Source: Cohnella phaseoli
GTDB taxonomy: Bacteria > Bacillota > Bacilli > Paenibacillales > Paenibacillaceae
NCBI RefSeq assembly: GCF_003386235.1
Contig: NZ_QRDZ01000024.1
Coordinates: 1-64,000, forward strand
DNA length: 64,000 nt
Direction: 5' to 3'
Below the pieces are notes generated by a model. That model was not told the DNA's origin, did no database searches, and was given only the letters and a program-made list of their open reading frames with translations. Every line of letters begins with the position of its first letter. The first letter of the stretch is position 1. Below, in pieces: positions 1 through 9,733 of this stretch. The translations under genes were made by a program, and so were the position numbers.

Positions 1-55
1 CAGGGTTAGCACCCTTAACGCCGTCATTTTTCAATTAGGCACCTTTTTTTCAAGC

Positions 56-103
56 GAGCTGTTCTAAAAGTGAGCTAGAACTTACTTTTGAGACAGCCTC
101 TTT
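56..103. repeat. Small palindrome carrying the end sequence of a MITE-like family
   Basis: Positions 81-103, read on the minus strand, give AAAGAGGCTGTC followed by TCAAAAGTAAG. This matches the left end of the 205-bp palindrome at 21388-21592 in 21 of 23 bases. Positions 56-74 are a degraded copy in the opposite direction, so the two pair into a hairpin with a 6-base loop. It lies just downstream of the ftsZ stop codon. No run of T follows on the minus strand, so it is not a standard intrinsic terminator, although it could still shape the 3' end of the ftsZ transcript. Best read as a solo or internally deleted copy of the element. Confidence 0.6.
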
Positions 104-125
104 ATTTGCATGATTTAAGAATTCG

Positions 126-1271
126 TCAGCGGTCGCCGCGAGGACGATTTCTCAAAAATGCGGGAATATCCAATTGGTCGCTTGATACATTTTGGTTGCC
201 GAAAGGACGTAAATTGTTTGACTGGCGATTTTCGTTGCTATGCCCGCCGGTCAGATCGGGCTGAGCCTGCGTCTGAGTCGCTGCGGCCGAAGGATTTACC
301 GGACGGCGAGTTGGGCCTTTATGCTCAAAGCCGGTCGCGATGACGGTAACTTTGATTTCTTCCTTCAAGCTGTCGTCGATCATCGCGCCGAAAATCATGT
401 TGACTTCCGGATCGGATGCGGCAATTACGATTTCAGCCGCTTCGTTCACTTCGTACAGGCTGAGGTTAGATCCGCCTGTAATGTTCATGATCACGCCGCG
501 CGCGCCTTCGATCGACGTCTCGAGCAGCGGGCTCATAATCGCTTTCCGAGCAGCCTCCATCGCGCGATTCTCGCCGGTGGCTTGCCCTATGCCCATCAGC
601 GCCGAACCGCGCTCGGACATGATCGTCTTTACGTCCGCGAAGTCCAAGTTAATCAGACCGGGAACGGCAATCAAATCGGAAATGCCCTGAACCGCTTGAC
701 GAAGGACGTTATCCGCTTCGCGGAAAGCTTCCAGCATCGGCGTCTTCTTGTCCACGATTTCGAGCAGCCGGTCGTTAGGAATAACGATCAGCGTATCGAC
801 TTTCTCTTTCAGCGCTTCGATGCCCATCTCGGCTTGCATCGAACGCTTGCGGCCTTCGAATGTAAACGGGCGGGTAACGACCCCGACTGTCAATGCGCCG
901 CTTTCTTTAGCCAGCTCAGCAATGACCGGAGCAGCCCCTGTACCGGTTCCTCCGCCCATCCCCGCCGTTACGAACACCATGTCGGCAGAGCGCAGCGAAT
1001 TGGTAATAAACTCTCGGGATTCTTCGGCTGCCTTTTTGCCAACCTCCGGATTCGCCCCCGCGCCAAGGCCGCGCGTCAGCTTGTCCCCGATCTGCAGCTT
1101 CTGCTCGGACTTCGTAAGGTTCAGCGCCTGAGCGTCTGTGTTTACCGTAACAAACTCGACGCCTTTGACGCCGTTCTCGATCATCCGGTTTACAGCGTTG
1201 CTGCCGCCGCCGCCGACCCCAATGACCTTAATTTTTGCAAGTGGTTCCATCTCAAAATCAAACTCCAACAT
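126..1271 (-). CDS. ftsZ: Cell division GTPase FtsZ
   Basis: Tubulin-like GTPase of 381 aa that polymerises into the Z-ring at mid-cell and recruits the divisome. The N-terminal GTP-binding domain carries the glycine-rich loop at residues 18-24 and the tubulin signature GGGTGTG at 106-112. After a variable linker rich in Q, N and T, the protein ends in the conserved tail peptide DIPAFLRNR, which binds FtsA and other partners. An upstream in-frame Met exists at 1298, but ATG 1271 has AAGGAGGAG 9 bases before it and matches family starts. It is the last gene of the dcw cluster, 51 bases after ftsA, and is probably cotranscribed with it. Confidence 0.98.
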   Translation of the reverse strand: MLEFDFEMEPLAKIKVIGVGGGGSNAVNRMIENGVKGVEFVTVNTDAQALNLTKSEQKLQIGDKLTRGLGAGANPEVGKKAAEESREFITNSLRSADMVFVTAGMGGGTGTGAAPVIAELAKESGALTVGVVTRPFTFEGRKRSMQAEMGIEALKEKVDTLIVIPNDRLLEIVDKKTPMLEAFREADNVLRQAVQGISDLIAVPGLINLDFADVKTIMSERGSALMGIGQATGENRAMEAARKAIMSPLLETSIEGARGVIMNITGGSNLSLYEVNEAAEIVIAASDPEVNMIFGAMIDDSLKEEIKVTVIATGFEHKGPTRRPVNPSAAATQTQAQPDLTGGHSNENRQSNNLRPFGNQNVSSDQLDIPAFLRNRPRGDR

Positions 1272-1322
1272 ATTAGTAAACTCCTCCTTGCTTCGCATGA
1301 ATGGTTCCTCATAAGCGGCGGC

Positions 1323-2573
1323 TTAAATAAATTCCTTGAACATGTTTTTGAACCATTCAACAATGCCAGGCTTGGGTTCCGCTGTAGCGCCTCCGGCTGC
1401 CGCTTTGGCTTTCGGAGTACGCTTCGGTCCGGTTGCGCCGCGCGTTCTGACGTATTTGGTCACATACTGAATCATGCCGACACCGCTGCTGAAGGAAGGA
1501 TCCCTAACGCCGATGTAATCCGGCACTGCGATTCTGACATTCGATTCCAGTTCAATTTGGGCTAGCGGAAGAACGCTTGGCAAAGAAACTGAACCGCCTG
1601 TCAGTACGTAACCGTTGATTTTGTCATGATAGCCTAGACGTTTCACTTCCTGACGAATCATCTGGAAAATTTCCTGCATGCGAGGCTCGATAATGTTCGC
1701 AAGGTCGAATTGGGAGAATTCCTTCTCCATGTTGCTTCCGACTCTCATTACCTTGAACTTCTGATCCTCGGCGGCATCGTCTATACGGGCGCACCCGTAC
1801 TTCAGCTTGATTTTCTCCGCGTGTTCCGTCTGGGTCTTAAGTCCGTAGCAAATATCGCTGGTCACGTAATCTCCGCCGATCGGCAACGTGGACACGGCTG
1901 AAAGGCTGCCGCCTTCGAAAATCGCCAAAGTCGTCGAACCCGCGCCAATATCCGCAAGAACGGTGCCCATTTGCTTCTCGTCTTTCGTTAAAGCCATCAT
2001 TCCCGAAGCCAGCGACATCAAAATTAAACCGGATATTTTCAGACCCGCCTTCTCGACGCATCTCATCAGGTTATGTATGGCCGCTTTCGTTCCCGTAATG
2101 ATCGTGCATTCCACTTCAAGACGAACGCCAATCATGCCTCGCGGATCTTGAATGCCCGCAAGTCCGTCAACTAGAAACTGCTTCGGAACGAGTCCGATAA
2201 TTTCCCGCTCGGGCGGCAGGGCAACCACTTTAGCCGCTTGCAAAACACGCTCGATATCTTCTTCGCCAATCTCCCTGTCTTCATTGGAAACGGCTACGAC
2301 TCCGTGATTGCTCTGCAAAGCGATGTGATTGCCGGTAATCCCTACGTAAACTTCGCTGATTCCTATTCCAACCATGCGTTCTGCATGATCGACGGCGTTA
2401 CGGATGGATTGAACGGTTTGGTCAATATCGACAATGGCGCCTTTACGGATTCCGTCCGAATCTGCGGAACCGACGCCAATGATGTTAATGGCCCCGTTGC
2501 TGATCTCCCCGATAATCACCCGGATTTTCGAAGTTCCGATATCCAGGCTGACGATGAGGTCATTGTTGCTCAA
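1323..2573 (-). CDS. ftsA: Cell division protein FtsA
   Basis: Actin-like ATPase of 416 aa that tethers FtsZ to the membrane. Seen: the phosphate-1 motif LDIGTSKIR near the N-terminus, the phosphate-2 motif ADIGAGSTT in the middle, and a C-terminal amphipathic helix ending WFKNMFKEFI, the membrane-targeting sequence, after a linker rich in K, A and P. The start is taken as TTG 2573 (MSNNDLIVSLD), 7 bases after AGGAGGTG. The longer reading to 2693 adds 40 unrelated residues. The 234 bases between divIB and ftsA hold no gene and no clear promoter. Confidence 0.97.
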   Translation of the reverse strand: MSNNDLIVSLDIGTSKIRVIIGEISNGAINIIGVGSADSDGIRKGAIVDIDQTVQSIRNAVDHAERMVGIGISEVYVGITGNHIALQSNHGVVAVSNEDREIGEEDIERVLQAAKVVALPPEREIIGLVPKQFLVDGLAGIQDPRGMIGVRLEVECTIITGTKAAIHNLMRCVEKAGLKISGLILMSLASGMMALTKDEKQMGTVLADIGAGSTTLAIFEGGSLSAVSTLPIGGDYVTSDICYGLKTQTEHAEKIKLKYGCARIDDAAEDQKFKVMRVGSNMEKEFSQFDLANIIEPRMQEIFQMIRQEVKRLGYHDKINGYVLTGGSVSLPSVLPLAQIELESNVRIAVPDYIGVRDPSFSSGVGMIQYVTKYVRTRGATGPKRTPKAKAAAGGATAEPKPGIVEWFKNMFKEFI

Positions 2574-2807
2574 CCGGTGGCACCTCCTGTAAATCGATGA
2601 AAATGGCCGCGAACAAGGGATGCTTCCTCTACATATTCCACGTCCGCAGGGTTTTCCCTCTTTTTTCAACAATTTTTTTAGTTTATATGGCAAGGCCGTA
2701 ATTCGGCCTTCTCAGCGACTCTCCGCTTTTGCCCATAAATGAAATTTTATCATTCTTTTCGAGGATTGAGTAGAGTCCTTTTCCTTAAGTTTATCGGCTT
2801 TCGCAGC

Positions 2808-3548
2808 CTACTCGGCAACAATTTCCGTGGAATACGGAGAATAATAGTCCACATCCAACATCGTTATCTTTCCAGGCTCGCGGTTTTGCACGATATCGCT
2901 CAAATAAGCGATTTTATCCTTTAACAGCTCGATTGATGTCGTCACTTCGAATCGCGAACGCGTGAACATCTTGATCCGTTTCGGATAGGAGACCGACGGA
3001 TCCGGTTGAATCTCGGACAAATCCGATAACAAATATCCGGGCAAATCGCCGAGCGCCTTGCACAGTTCCGCCATATTCGCGTCGTCCGCTTTCCATCCGG
3101 ACAATATCGGCTTGTCCGGCAGCTTTCCTTTCGGCATAGGCAGCATAAGTCCATTCGATAGAATAGCAGAGATGCTTCCATCCGTAGAAAGTCTAACGGC
3201 CACCTGCGGATATTCCTTCACTTCAACGCTGACGACTCCCGGGAAGTTTTTGACGATCAGTACGGTTTCTATCGGCTTCAGCTCATTCGCGCGCTGTCTC
3301 AATTTACTGATACCAGGGAAGAAAAATGAGTCGCCGGGAGCAATGTCCAACGCTCCGACAATCTCCTCCCGGCTGACGAACTCGTTTCCCGTCACTTGAA
3401 TTTCTCCTATTTTCGACAAAGGGGAACGGAAGAAGAGCACGATTAGGAGGATGGCCGCCAATGCGATTAACAGCCGAATCAGCCTTTGACCGCGCCGGGA
3501 GCGCGGCTGTGCCGTCTCCTTCTTCAGCGCGGGAATTTTTTCGCTCAC
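2808..3548 (-). CDS. divIB: Cell division protein DivIB/FtsQ
   Basis: Bitopic membrane protein of 246 aa in the FtsQ/DivIB family, which works with FtsL and DivIC to activate septal peptidoglycan synthesis. A basic cytoplasmic tail (residues 1-24) is followed by one transmembrane helix (about 25-42). The extracellular POTRA domain begins at IGEIQVTGNEFVSREEI and is followed by the beta domain. GTG start with AAGGGGG 7 bases upstream. It lies between murA and ftsA, its usual Bacillales neighbourhood apart from the inserted murA. Confidence 0.93.
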   Translation of the reverse strand: MSEKIPALKKETAQPRSRRGQRLIRLLIALAAILLIVLFFRSPLSKIGEIQVTGNEFVSREEIVGALDIAPGDSFFFPGISKLRQRANELKPIETVLIVKNFPGVVSVEVKEYPQVAVRLSTDGSISAILSNGLMLPMPKGKLPDKPILSGWKADDANMAELCKALGDLPGYLLSDLSEIQPDPSVSYPKRIKMFTRSRFEVTTSIELLKDKIAYLSDIVQNREPGKITMLDVDYYSPYSTEIVAE

Positions 3549-3671
3549 GATTGTTCCCCCTTGTTTTGACGTGTCTTTAGACCCATGACTAACGACGCAA
3601 TTTTATAAAACTCATTAAGAAGCCCCGCAGCGGAAGTAAGCTTCTGCAGCGGGACCTATTCCTGTGGTTCG

Positions 3672-4946
3672 TTAGCTGAACACTTTGCTCCGGTGAACTT
3701 CGCGCTTAATATTGCCGCCGATGCGCTGGAACATCTCTTCGATTCGGTCATAACCCCGATCGATGTGATGAATCTGTTCAACGACCGTTGTGCCTTGCGC
3801 CACCAGCCCGGCGACGACAAGCGCGGCTCCGGCTCGTAGATCGGTCGCTTCGACGGTCGTGCCGTACAACTGCGGCACTCCGCGAATAAAGGCGTTGTTC
3901 AGATCGACTCGGATGTCCGCTCCCATGCGGCACAATTCGTCCACATGCTTAAAGCGCCCCTCGAACACCGTCTCCTTCAGCACGCTCACCCCGTCGGCCA
4001 ACGCCAGCAACGTCATTACCTGTGCCTGCATATCGGTCGGGAATGCCGGGTAAGGCGAGGTGACGATCCGGTCTACCGCTGTCGGCCGTTTGAAGGCGCC
4101 GATTCTCATTATATCATTGCCTACCTCGATTTGAACACCGGCGCGGCGGAGAACGTGAACAAGAGAGGTCAAATGGCTCGGATTCGTATTCTCTAGCGTT
4201 ACTTCTCCTCGGGTAGCCGCAGCGGCTACCATGACAGTTCCGGTAACGATCCGGTCGGGGATCACCTCGAAGTCGCAGCCGTATACACGGTCAACCCCGT
4301 CGATCGTAATCATGTCCGTTCCGGCTCCGCTAACTTGCGCGCCCATTCGATTAAGAAAATGCTGCAAATCCTGGATTTCCGGCTCTCTGGCCGCGCCGAT
4401 GATCGTTGTCCGGCCGCGCGCCAGAACAGCCGCCATCATAATATTTTCTGTTGCGCCGACGCTGGGAAAATCCAGGCTGATCTCCGCGCCCTGCAGCCGA
4501 CGGGACGAGCATACGATTCTGCTGCCCTTTTCTTCGATTCTCGCGCCAAGCGCGGCCAAGCCGCGCAAATGCAAATCGATCTTTCTCTCACCGATCGCGC
4601 ATCCCCCTGGCTGATAGAGCTCGACTTCTCCGAATCTTGCAAGAAGCGGCCCCATCAAAAACACCGAGGAACGCATTTTGCGCATCAGCGTCTCCGGAAT
4701 GTGCGAGGATGTCGCGACTGTCGTTTCGACTGTCACCACCGTATCCTGATGCCGGGCCTTGCACCCGAGATCCCGCAAAATATCCAGCATGACCTCGATA
4801 TCGAGCAGTCTGGGAACGTTGCGGATCGTCACTTCTCCTTCCGCGAGCAAGCTGGCAGCCAAAATCGGCAAAGCGGCATTTTTGGCTCCATGGATACGGA
4901 TGGTGCCCGAAAGCGGGTTCCCGCCTTCAATCACCAAATTGTCCAA
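3672..4946 (-). CDS. murA: UDP-N-acetylglucosamine 1-carboxyvinyltransferase MurA
   Basis: Transfers enolpyruvate from PEP to UDP-GlcNAc, the first committed step of peptidoglycan synthesis, in the cytoplasm. 424 aa. The substrate-binding GAKNAALP motif lies near the N-terminus, and the loop PGGCAIGERKIDLHL carries the catalytic Cys that fosfomycin alkylates. The TTG start at 4946 gives M-DNLVIEGGNPLSGT, typical of the family, with GGAGG 8 bases upstream. The GTG at 4973 would overlap murB and has no comparable site. murB ends 16 bases upstream. In Bacillus subtilis murA lies outside the dcw cluster, so its position here differs. Confidence 0.97.
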   Translation of the reverse strand: MDNLVIEGGNPLSGTIRIHGAKNAALPILAASLLAEGEVTIRNVPRLLDIEVMLDILRDLGCKARHQDTVVTVETTVATSSHIPETLMRKMRSSVFLMGPLLARFGEVELYQPGGCAIGERKIDLHLRGLAALGARIEEKGSRIVCSSRRLQGAEISLDFPSVGATENIMMAAVLARGRTTIIGAAREPEIQDLQHFLNRMGAQVSGAGTDMITIDGVDRVYGCDFEVIPDRIVTGTVMVAAAATRGEVTLENTNPSHLTSLVHVLRRAGVQIEVGNDIMRIGAFKRPTAVDRIVTSPYPAFPTDMQAQVMTLLALADGVSVLKETVFEGRFKHVDELCRMGADIRVDLNNAFIRGVPQLYGTTVEATDLRAGAALVVAGLVAQGTTVVEQIHHIDRGYDRIEEMFQRIGGNIKREVHRSKVFS

Positions 4947-4962
4947 GGGATTCACCTCCGGG

Positions 4963-5868
4963 TTACCGCTCACCCATCATGAGAACCTCTGTTACAAGTG
5001 TTATTCCATAGGTTTGTTTGACGATTTGCTGCACCTTCCCGATGAGGGTGAGGACGTCCTCGGCCTTAGCGCCTCCGTGGTTAACGATAAAGTTGGCGTG
5101 CATCTGGGACACTTCGGCCGCTCCTTCGCGCAGCCCCTTCAGCCCGGCCGCCTCGATCAGCCGTGCGGCATGATCGTTAGGCGGATTGCGGAAGACGCTG
5201 CCCGCGCATGCCATCTGCAGAGGCTGGGTGCGACGCCTGCGATCCTTGTACGTCGCCAAAGCTGCCGCAATTTCCTTGCGGTCTCCTTGCGCCAGGCGAA
5301 ACTCCGCCCGAGTAACGATGCCTCGGCGCTCCTGCAAAATGGAATGGCGATAGGAGAACTTCATCTCCGCATTCCCTAGCACTTCTCTGCTTCCGTCTTC
5401 CCACACGATGCTGGCCGACTGTAAGATACGTGAAATGTCCGATCCGTGCGCTCCGGCATTCATATAGACGGCGCCTCCTACCGATCCTGGAATACCTCCC
5501 GCGTATTCCAGGCCGGTAAGCCCTTCTTTGCCGGCCATCACCGACAGCTTGATGAACGAGTACGATGCTCCCGCGACCACCGTCTCGCCGTCGAATCGCA
5601 GCTCATCGAAACCGCCGCCAAGCTTGATGACCGCCCCTCGGACTCCTTTGTCGGATACCAGCGTATTGGATCCGCGGCCTAGCACGCACCACGGAACTCC
5701 GTGAACCGCGCATAGCCGCAGTACTGCCTCGAGCTCCTCTTCGTTTGCGGGAACGATCAGCGCGTCCGCAGGTCCGCCGATTTTCCAGGTCGTATGTTTG
5801 GACAGCGGTTCGTTCTCCAGAATCTGAACGACTCCCGCCTGTTTCAGCTCAGCAATCCACTGCTGCAT
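4963..5868 (-). CDS. murB: UDP-N-acetylenolpyruvoylglucosamine reductase MurB
   Basis: FAD-dependent, NADPH-using reductase that turns the MurA product into UDP-MurNAc. 301 aa. FAD-binding segments RGSNTLVSDKGVRG and GGIPGSVGGAVYMNAGAHG are present. GSVFRNP holds the proton-donating Ser, and a late Glu follows in TEVLMMG. The length fits the short MurB type of Gram-positives. ATG 5868 has AAGGAGGA a few bases upstream; the in-frame extension to 5931 has none. The stretch between this start and murG (5869-6013) shows no gene. Confidence 0.97.
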   Translation of the reverse strand: MQQWIAELKQAGVVQILENEPLSKHTTWKIGGPADALIVPANEEELEAVLRLCAVHGVPWCVLGRGSNTLVSDKGVRGAVIKLGGGFDELRFDGETVVAGASYSFIKLSVMAGKEGLTGLEYAGGIPGSVGGAVYMNAGAHGSDISRILQSASIVWEDGSREVLGNAEMKFSYRHSILQERRGIVTRAEFRLAQGDRKEIAAALATYKDRRRRTQPLQMACAGSVFRNPPNDHAARLIEAAGLKGLREGAAEVSQMHANFIVNHGGAKAEDVLTLIGKVQQIVKQTYGITLVTEVLMMGER

Positions 5869-6013
5869 GGTCCATCCTCCTTCCAAGTCCTTCGGGAACT
5901 CGCGCCGCTGCCTTGCCTGCCGGTCAGACATTCACGATCACGCTGTATCTTATGACGGCTGGGCGGGGGTGGTGACAAACGCCCAATTGCCGGCCCCTTC
6001 GAAGGACATTCTC

Positions 6014-7123
6014 TTATTTTTTTCGTTGTAAGCCCACGATTTGATTGTAAATGATAGACGCCGATTCCGGCATTCCCAGGCTTCGGGACGCGGAGGCCAT
6101 CGCCTGCTGACGCTTCCAATCGCCCATGATGGCGGCAATGCCTCCGAACAGCGTTTCTCCGCTAAGATTCCGTTCGAGAATCATGTCCGCAGCTCCGGCG
6201 TTCATCAAGCTTCTCGCATTCGCTTCTTGATGATTGTTCGTCACGTTCGGAGACGGGACGATCAGCGACGGCAGCCCCAGCGACGTTACCTCGGCAAGGA
6301 AAGACGCCCCGGCGCGGCCGACGTAGAGCGAAGACGCGGCCAGCACGTCAGGCATGCCCGCGATATACGGAAGCACCTTCACTCGGCTGGAATTCCCTTG
6401 GAAAGCGGCGGATACGGCGCTTTCGGTTTCCCGGTAAAATCTCTCGCCGGTCACGAACACAAAGTGCACGTCCGGCAGCTTCCCGATCAACGGCAGCATA
6501 CGAACAAACGCCTCGTTCAGCGCGCGAGCTCCCCCGCTTCCGCCTACGATCAGCACGAACGGCGTATCCGGAGCGAATCCTAGCGAAGAGAAGCCCGAGC
6601 GGCGATCCGCCTTCAGCACGCGAGTCGCGCACGGATTGCCCGCGTAGACGACGTTCCGGCATTTCGAAAAATGCGGCTCCGATTCCTTAAAGCTTACCGC
6701 GACGCCGTCGACGTAACGGCTCAAAAATTTGTTGGTCAAGCCCGGCAGCACGTTCTGCTCGTGGATGAGCGTCGGAATGCCGAGTCGAGACGCGGCGTAC
6801 ACGACCGGGCCGCATACATAACCTCCGGTTCCGATGACGACGTCCGGCTTGAACTTCCTGAGCAGCTCCTTGGAGCGGGACACGCCCTTGAGAAAACGCA
6901 TGACCGTTTTCACGTTCTCCAGCGACAGCGACCTGCGAAAACCTGTAATCGTTATATTTTCAAACGCGATTCCCTGCTCCGGCACGATTCGGCCTTCCAG
7001 ACCGCGGCTCGTGCCGATATAGAGCAACGACGAACCCGGCTCTCTCTCCGAAATTTCCCGGCCGATCGCCAGCGCAGGGTAAATATGCCCTCCGGTGCCT
7101 CCTCCGGTCAACACGACGCGCAT
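6014..7123 (-). CDS. murG: MurG, lipid II-forming GlcNAc transferase
   Basis: Adds GlcNAc to lipid I at the inner membrane face to give lipid II. 369 aa, GT-B fold of family GT28. The N-terminal glycine loop GGGTGGHIYPALA, the HEQN motif, and the second-domain donor-binding segment GGSGGARALNEAF are all visible. ATG 7123 is chosen over GTG 7132 because GAGGTG lies about 8 bases before it. This ribosome binding site overlaps the end of the upstream SEDS gene, suggesting coupled translation. Confidence 0.96.
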   Translation of the reverse strand: MRVVLTGGGTGGHIYPALAIGREISEREPGSSLLYIGTSRGLEGRIVPEQGIAFENITITGFRRSLSLENVKTVMRFLKGVSRSKELLRKFKPDVVIGTGGYVCGPVVYAASRLGIPTLIHEQNVLPGLTNKFLSRYVDGVAVSFKESEPHFSKCRNVVYAGNPCATRVLKADRRSGFSSLGFAPDTPFVLIVGGSGGARALNEAFVRMLPLIGKLPDVHFVFVTGERFYRETESAVSAAFQGNSSRVKVLPYIAGMPDVLAASSLYVGRAGASFLAEVTSLGLPSLIVPSPNVTNNHQEANARSLMNAGAADMILERNLSGETLFGGIAAIMGDWKRQQAMASASRSLGMPESASIIYNQIVGLQRKK

Positions 7124-7128
7124 TTCTT

Positions 7129-8226
7129 TCACCTCGAATAACGGGATAAATTAAGTAAAATTCCGAGCGCCGTCAGCAGCAGCGTAAGCGACGAGCCTCC
7201 GTAGCTGACGAGCGGCAGCGTAACGCCGGTAATCGGCAGCAAGCCGATGACGACGCCGATGTTAATGAGCACCTGCACCGCGAAAATGCCGACGATGCCC
7301 GTAGCCAGCAAGCTTCCGAACGGGTCGGTCAGCGTAATGGCCGTTCTCATCCCCCGCCAGATGAGCAGCAGGAACAATAAAATAAGCAGCGAGCCTCCGA
7401 TAAAACCGAGCTCTTCGGCCAAAATCGAAAATATAAAATCCGTCTGCGGTTCGGGCAAATAGTTATATTTCTGGCGGCTCATCCCGAGCCCGAGCCCGAC
7501 CAGGCCGCCCGGCCCGATCGCGTACAGCGATTGAATCGATTGATAGCCCGCTCCTTGCGGATCCTGCCACGGATCGAGAAAAGCGGTAATCCGCTGCAGC
7601 CGGTAGGGAGCGGCCAAGATCAGCCCCACCAGGCCGGCCACGCCGATCATGGCGAGGCCCGCCAGATGGGACAATCTCGCCCCGGCGACATAGATGGCCA
7701 GCAACGCGGCCCCGATCATGACGGTGCCCGTTCCGAGATCGGGCTGCAGCATAATGAGCGCGAACGCCGCCCCCAGAATGCCGAGAGGCGGCAGCAGCCC
7801 TTTCGTAAAATCGGTAATTTGATTTTGCCTCTCGGACAGCAGCTTGGCAATAAACAAAATCATCGCAAGCTTCATAAATTCGGACGGCTGGATGCCGAAC
7901 GAGCCGATGCCGAGCCAGCTTCGCGCGCCCCCGCGCACAACACCGACTCCCGGCACGAGTACGATGATAAGCAGACCAAAGCAGATCAGCAGCGCGGGCG
8001 CCGCCCATTTGCGCCAGAACGTATATTCTACATTCATCGTTACGAACATGGAAGCTATGCCGAGCACGGCAAAGAGCAGCTGCCTTTTTACATAGTAATA
8101 CGAATCCCCGTAGTCATGAAAAGCCGCCACAGCGCTGGCGCTATACACCATCACGACACCGATGGCCAGTATGCCTAACGTTGCGGCGATCATCCATACA
8201 TCTGGAACGGAGCGGGACTTGGCCAT
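7129..8226 (-). CDS. spoVE: FtsW/SpoVE-type SEDS peptidoglycan glycosyltransferase
   Basis: Integral membrane protein of 365 aa in the SEDS family, which polymerises lipid II with a partner class B PBP. About ten hydrophobic segments are seen. The family signature YLPEPQTDFIFSILAEE sits in a long extracellular loop, and PLVSYGGSS lies near the C-terminus. Between murD and murG this is the position of spoVE in Bacillus. Whether it serves vegetative septation (FtsW) or spore cortex (SpoVE) cannot be read from sequence alone. ATG 8226 has GAGGTG 8 bases upstream. Confidence 0.93.
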   Translation of the reverse strand: MAKSRSVPDVWMIAATLGILAIGVVMVYSASAVAAFHDYGDSYYYVKRQLLFAVLGIASMFVTMNVEYTFWRKWAAPALLICFGLLIIVLVPGVGVVRGGARSWLGIGSFGIQPSEFMKLAMILFIAKLLSERQNQITDFTKGLLPPLGILGAAFALIMLQPDLGTGTVMIGAALLAIYVAGARLSHLAGLAMIGVAGLVGLILAAPYRLQRITAFLDPWQDPQGAGYQSIQSLYAIGPGGLVGLGLGMSRQKYNYLPEPQTDFIFSILAEELGFIGGSLLILLFLLLIWRGMRTAITLTDPFGSLLATGIVGIFAVQVLINIGVVIGLLPITGVTLPLVSYGGSSLTLLLTALGILLNLSRYSR

Positions 8227-8271
8227 GAACCGGACACCTCGCGATTTGCAAGAGTGGGGACGAGCCCCCTC

Positions 8272-9717
8272 TTACAGCGTATGCGCCGATTGCTTAAAAA
8301 TGCGGCCCCGATCCTCGTAGGAAGAAAACATGTCCCAGCTTGCGCATGCCGGCGACAGGAGCACAATGTCTCCCGGCTCGGCCATGGCTGCAGCTTCCTG
8401 TACGGCTCTTCGGAGCGTTTGCTCGGCGTCCTCTACAGGTTCGACGATTTTCACATCCGTTAAACCGGCCAGCCCGGCAACGCGCGCAAGCTTCTCCCTT
8501 GTCTCGCCAAGCGTCGCCAATCCCTTCACCCGATCGCGGAAAATCGGCAGCAGCTCCATGTAGTCGGAGCCGCGATCCAGACCGCCCGCGATCAGAATAA
8601 GCGGCGACGACAGAGACAGAATCGACATCGTCGTCGCCATCGGGTTCGTCGCCTTCGAGTCGTTATAATACTTTACGCCGCCGAACGTGCCGACGTATTC
8701 GAGACGATGCTCCACGCCGCGGAAAGCGCGCAGCGGCTCCACGAGCCGCTCCGGCTCGGCGCCGGCCGCCAGTGCGATAGCAATCGCCGCCAACGCGTTA
8801 GCCGCGTTATGCCGTCCCGGAATGCCCAGCTCGGCAACGCGCAGGATACGCCGTTCCGTGCCGTTGCCGTCCCGACTGACGATCCAACGCTCGGCATCCT
8901 CTTCGTCTTCGGCTTCATCCTCCGCCGGACGAATGGCCGCATACGGCGGATCGATCATCACGCCTGCCTTGAGCGTTCTCGTAACGGAGAACGGGAAGGC
9001 GCGGCCCTTGAAGGAAGCCGCCAGACGCCGACAGGTCTCGTCATCCTCGTTGTAGACGGAAATATCGTCAGCGGTTTGATTTTCGAACAATTTCGCCTTG
9101 GAGTCGACATAGTCTTCCATCGAGCCGTGATAGTCCAGATGCGTCTCAGCCACGTTCAGCAGGCAGGCGATACGAGGCCGAAAATCGGTTGTGCCTTTCA
9201 GTTGAAAGCTGCTTAGCTCGGCAACCAGCCAGCCGTCCGGCTCGACCTCCAGCGACGCCTCGCTAAGCGGGCGTCCGATGTTGCCGGCTATGAGCGGCTT
9301 AAGGCCCGCCTCTTCGAGCAGCACGCCGGTCAGCGTCGTCGTTGTCGTCTTGCCATTGGAGCCGGTAATACCTACAATCGGCGCAGGCGACAGTTGCCCC
9401 GCCACCTCCACCTCGCTTACCACCTCCACGCCAAGCCGGAGCGCTTCGACAATCGGCGGCGCAGTGTACGGAATGCCCGGATTTTTGACAAGCAGCGCCG
9501 TTGACTCCGTTACGAGCCCGTCCGGATGATGCCCGCACACAACAGAAATGCCCAAAGCCGTCAATTCGTCGGCTTCGGGGCATTGATCCCGCTCCTTCTT
9601 ATCGTTCACGACGACGTTCGCGCCGACGTCGTGGAACAGTTTGGCGGCGGCTACGCCGCTTCTCGCCAGACCGAGGACGACGACTTGCCGTCCGCGGTAA
9701 TTAGTCAGCTGCATCAT
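8272..9717 (-). CDS. murD: UDP-N-acetylmuramoylalanine--D-glutamate ligase MurD
   Basis: Cytoplasmic Mur ligase that adds D-Glu to UDP-MurNAc-L-Ala using ATP. 481 aa with the Rossmann-like UDP-binding domain (VVVLGLARSG), the ATP P-loop [12 protein letters not shown], and the C-terminal ligase domain with YYNDSKATNP. There is an acidic stretch (DEAEDEEDAE) in the middle domain. ATG 9717 follows AAAGGAGT by about 10 bases, while the 23 residues upstream in the longer frame look non-coding. It is followed closely by the SEDS gene. Confidence 0.97.
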   Translation of the reverse strand: MMQLTNYRGRQVVVLGLARSGVAAAKLFHDVGANVVVNDKKERDQCPEADELTALGISVVCGHHPDGLVTESTALLVKNPGIPYTAPPIVEALRLGVEVVSEVEVAGQLSPAPIVGITGSNGKTTTTTLTGVLLEEAGLKPLIAGNIGRPLSEASLEVEPDGWLVAELSSFQLKGTTDFRPRIACLLNVAETHLDYHGSMEDYVDSKAKLFENQTADDISVYNEDDETCRRLAASFKGRAFPFSVTRTLKAGVMIDPPYAAIRPAEDEAEDEEDAERWIVSRDGNGTERRILRVAELGIPGRHNAANALAAIAIALAAGAEPERLVEPLRAFRGVEHRLEYVGTFGGVKYYNDSKATNPMATTMSILSLSSPLILIAGGLDRGSDYMELLPIFRDRVKGLATLGETREKLARVAGLAGLTDVKIVEPVEDAEQTLRRAVQEAAAMAEPGDIVLLSPACASWDMFSSYEDRGRIFKQSAHTL

Positions 9718-9733
9718 TCGCGTTAAAACTCCT

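Noticed and set aside
240-1565. Open frame of 441 codons on the plus strand opposite ftsZ/ftsA
   Set aside because: It lies antisense to two conserved genes, has biased His/Arg-rich composition and no ribosome binding site; a shadow of GC-rich codon use.
2692-2710. Hairpin AAGGCCG/CGGCCTT between divIB and ftsA
   Set aside because: 7-bp stem without T run on the transcribed strand, so not callable as a terminator; possible chance palindrome.
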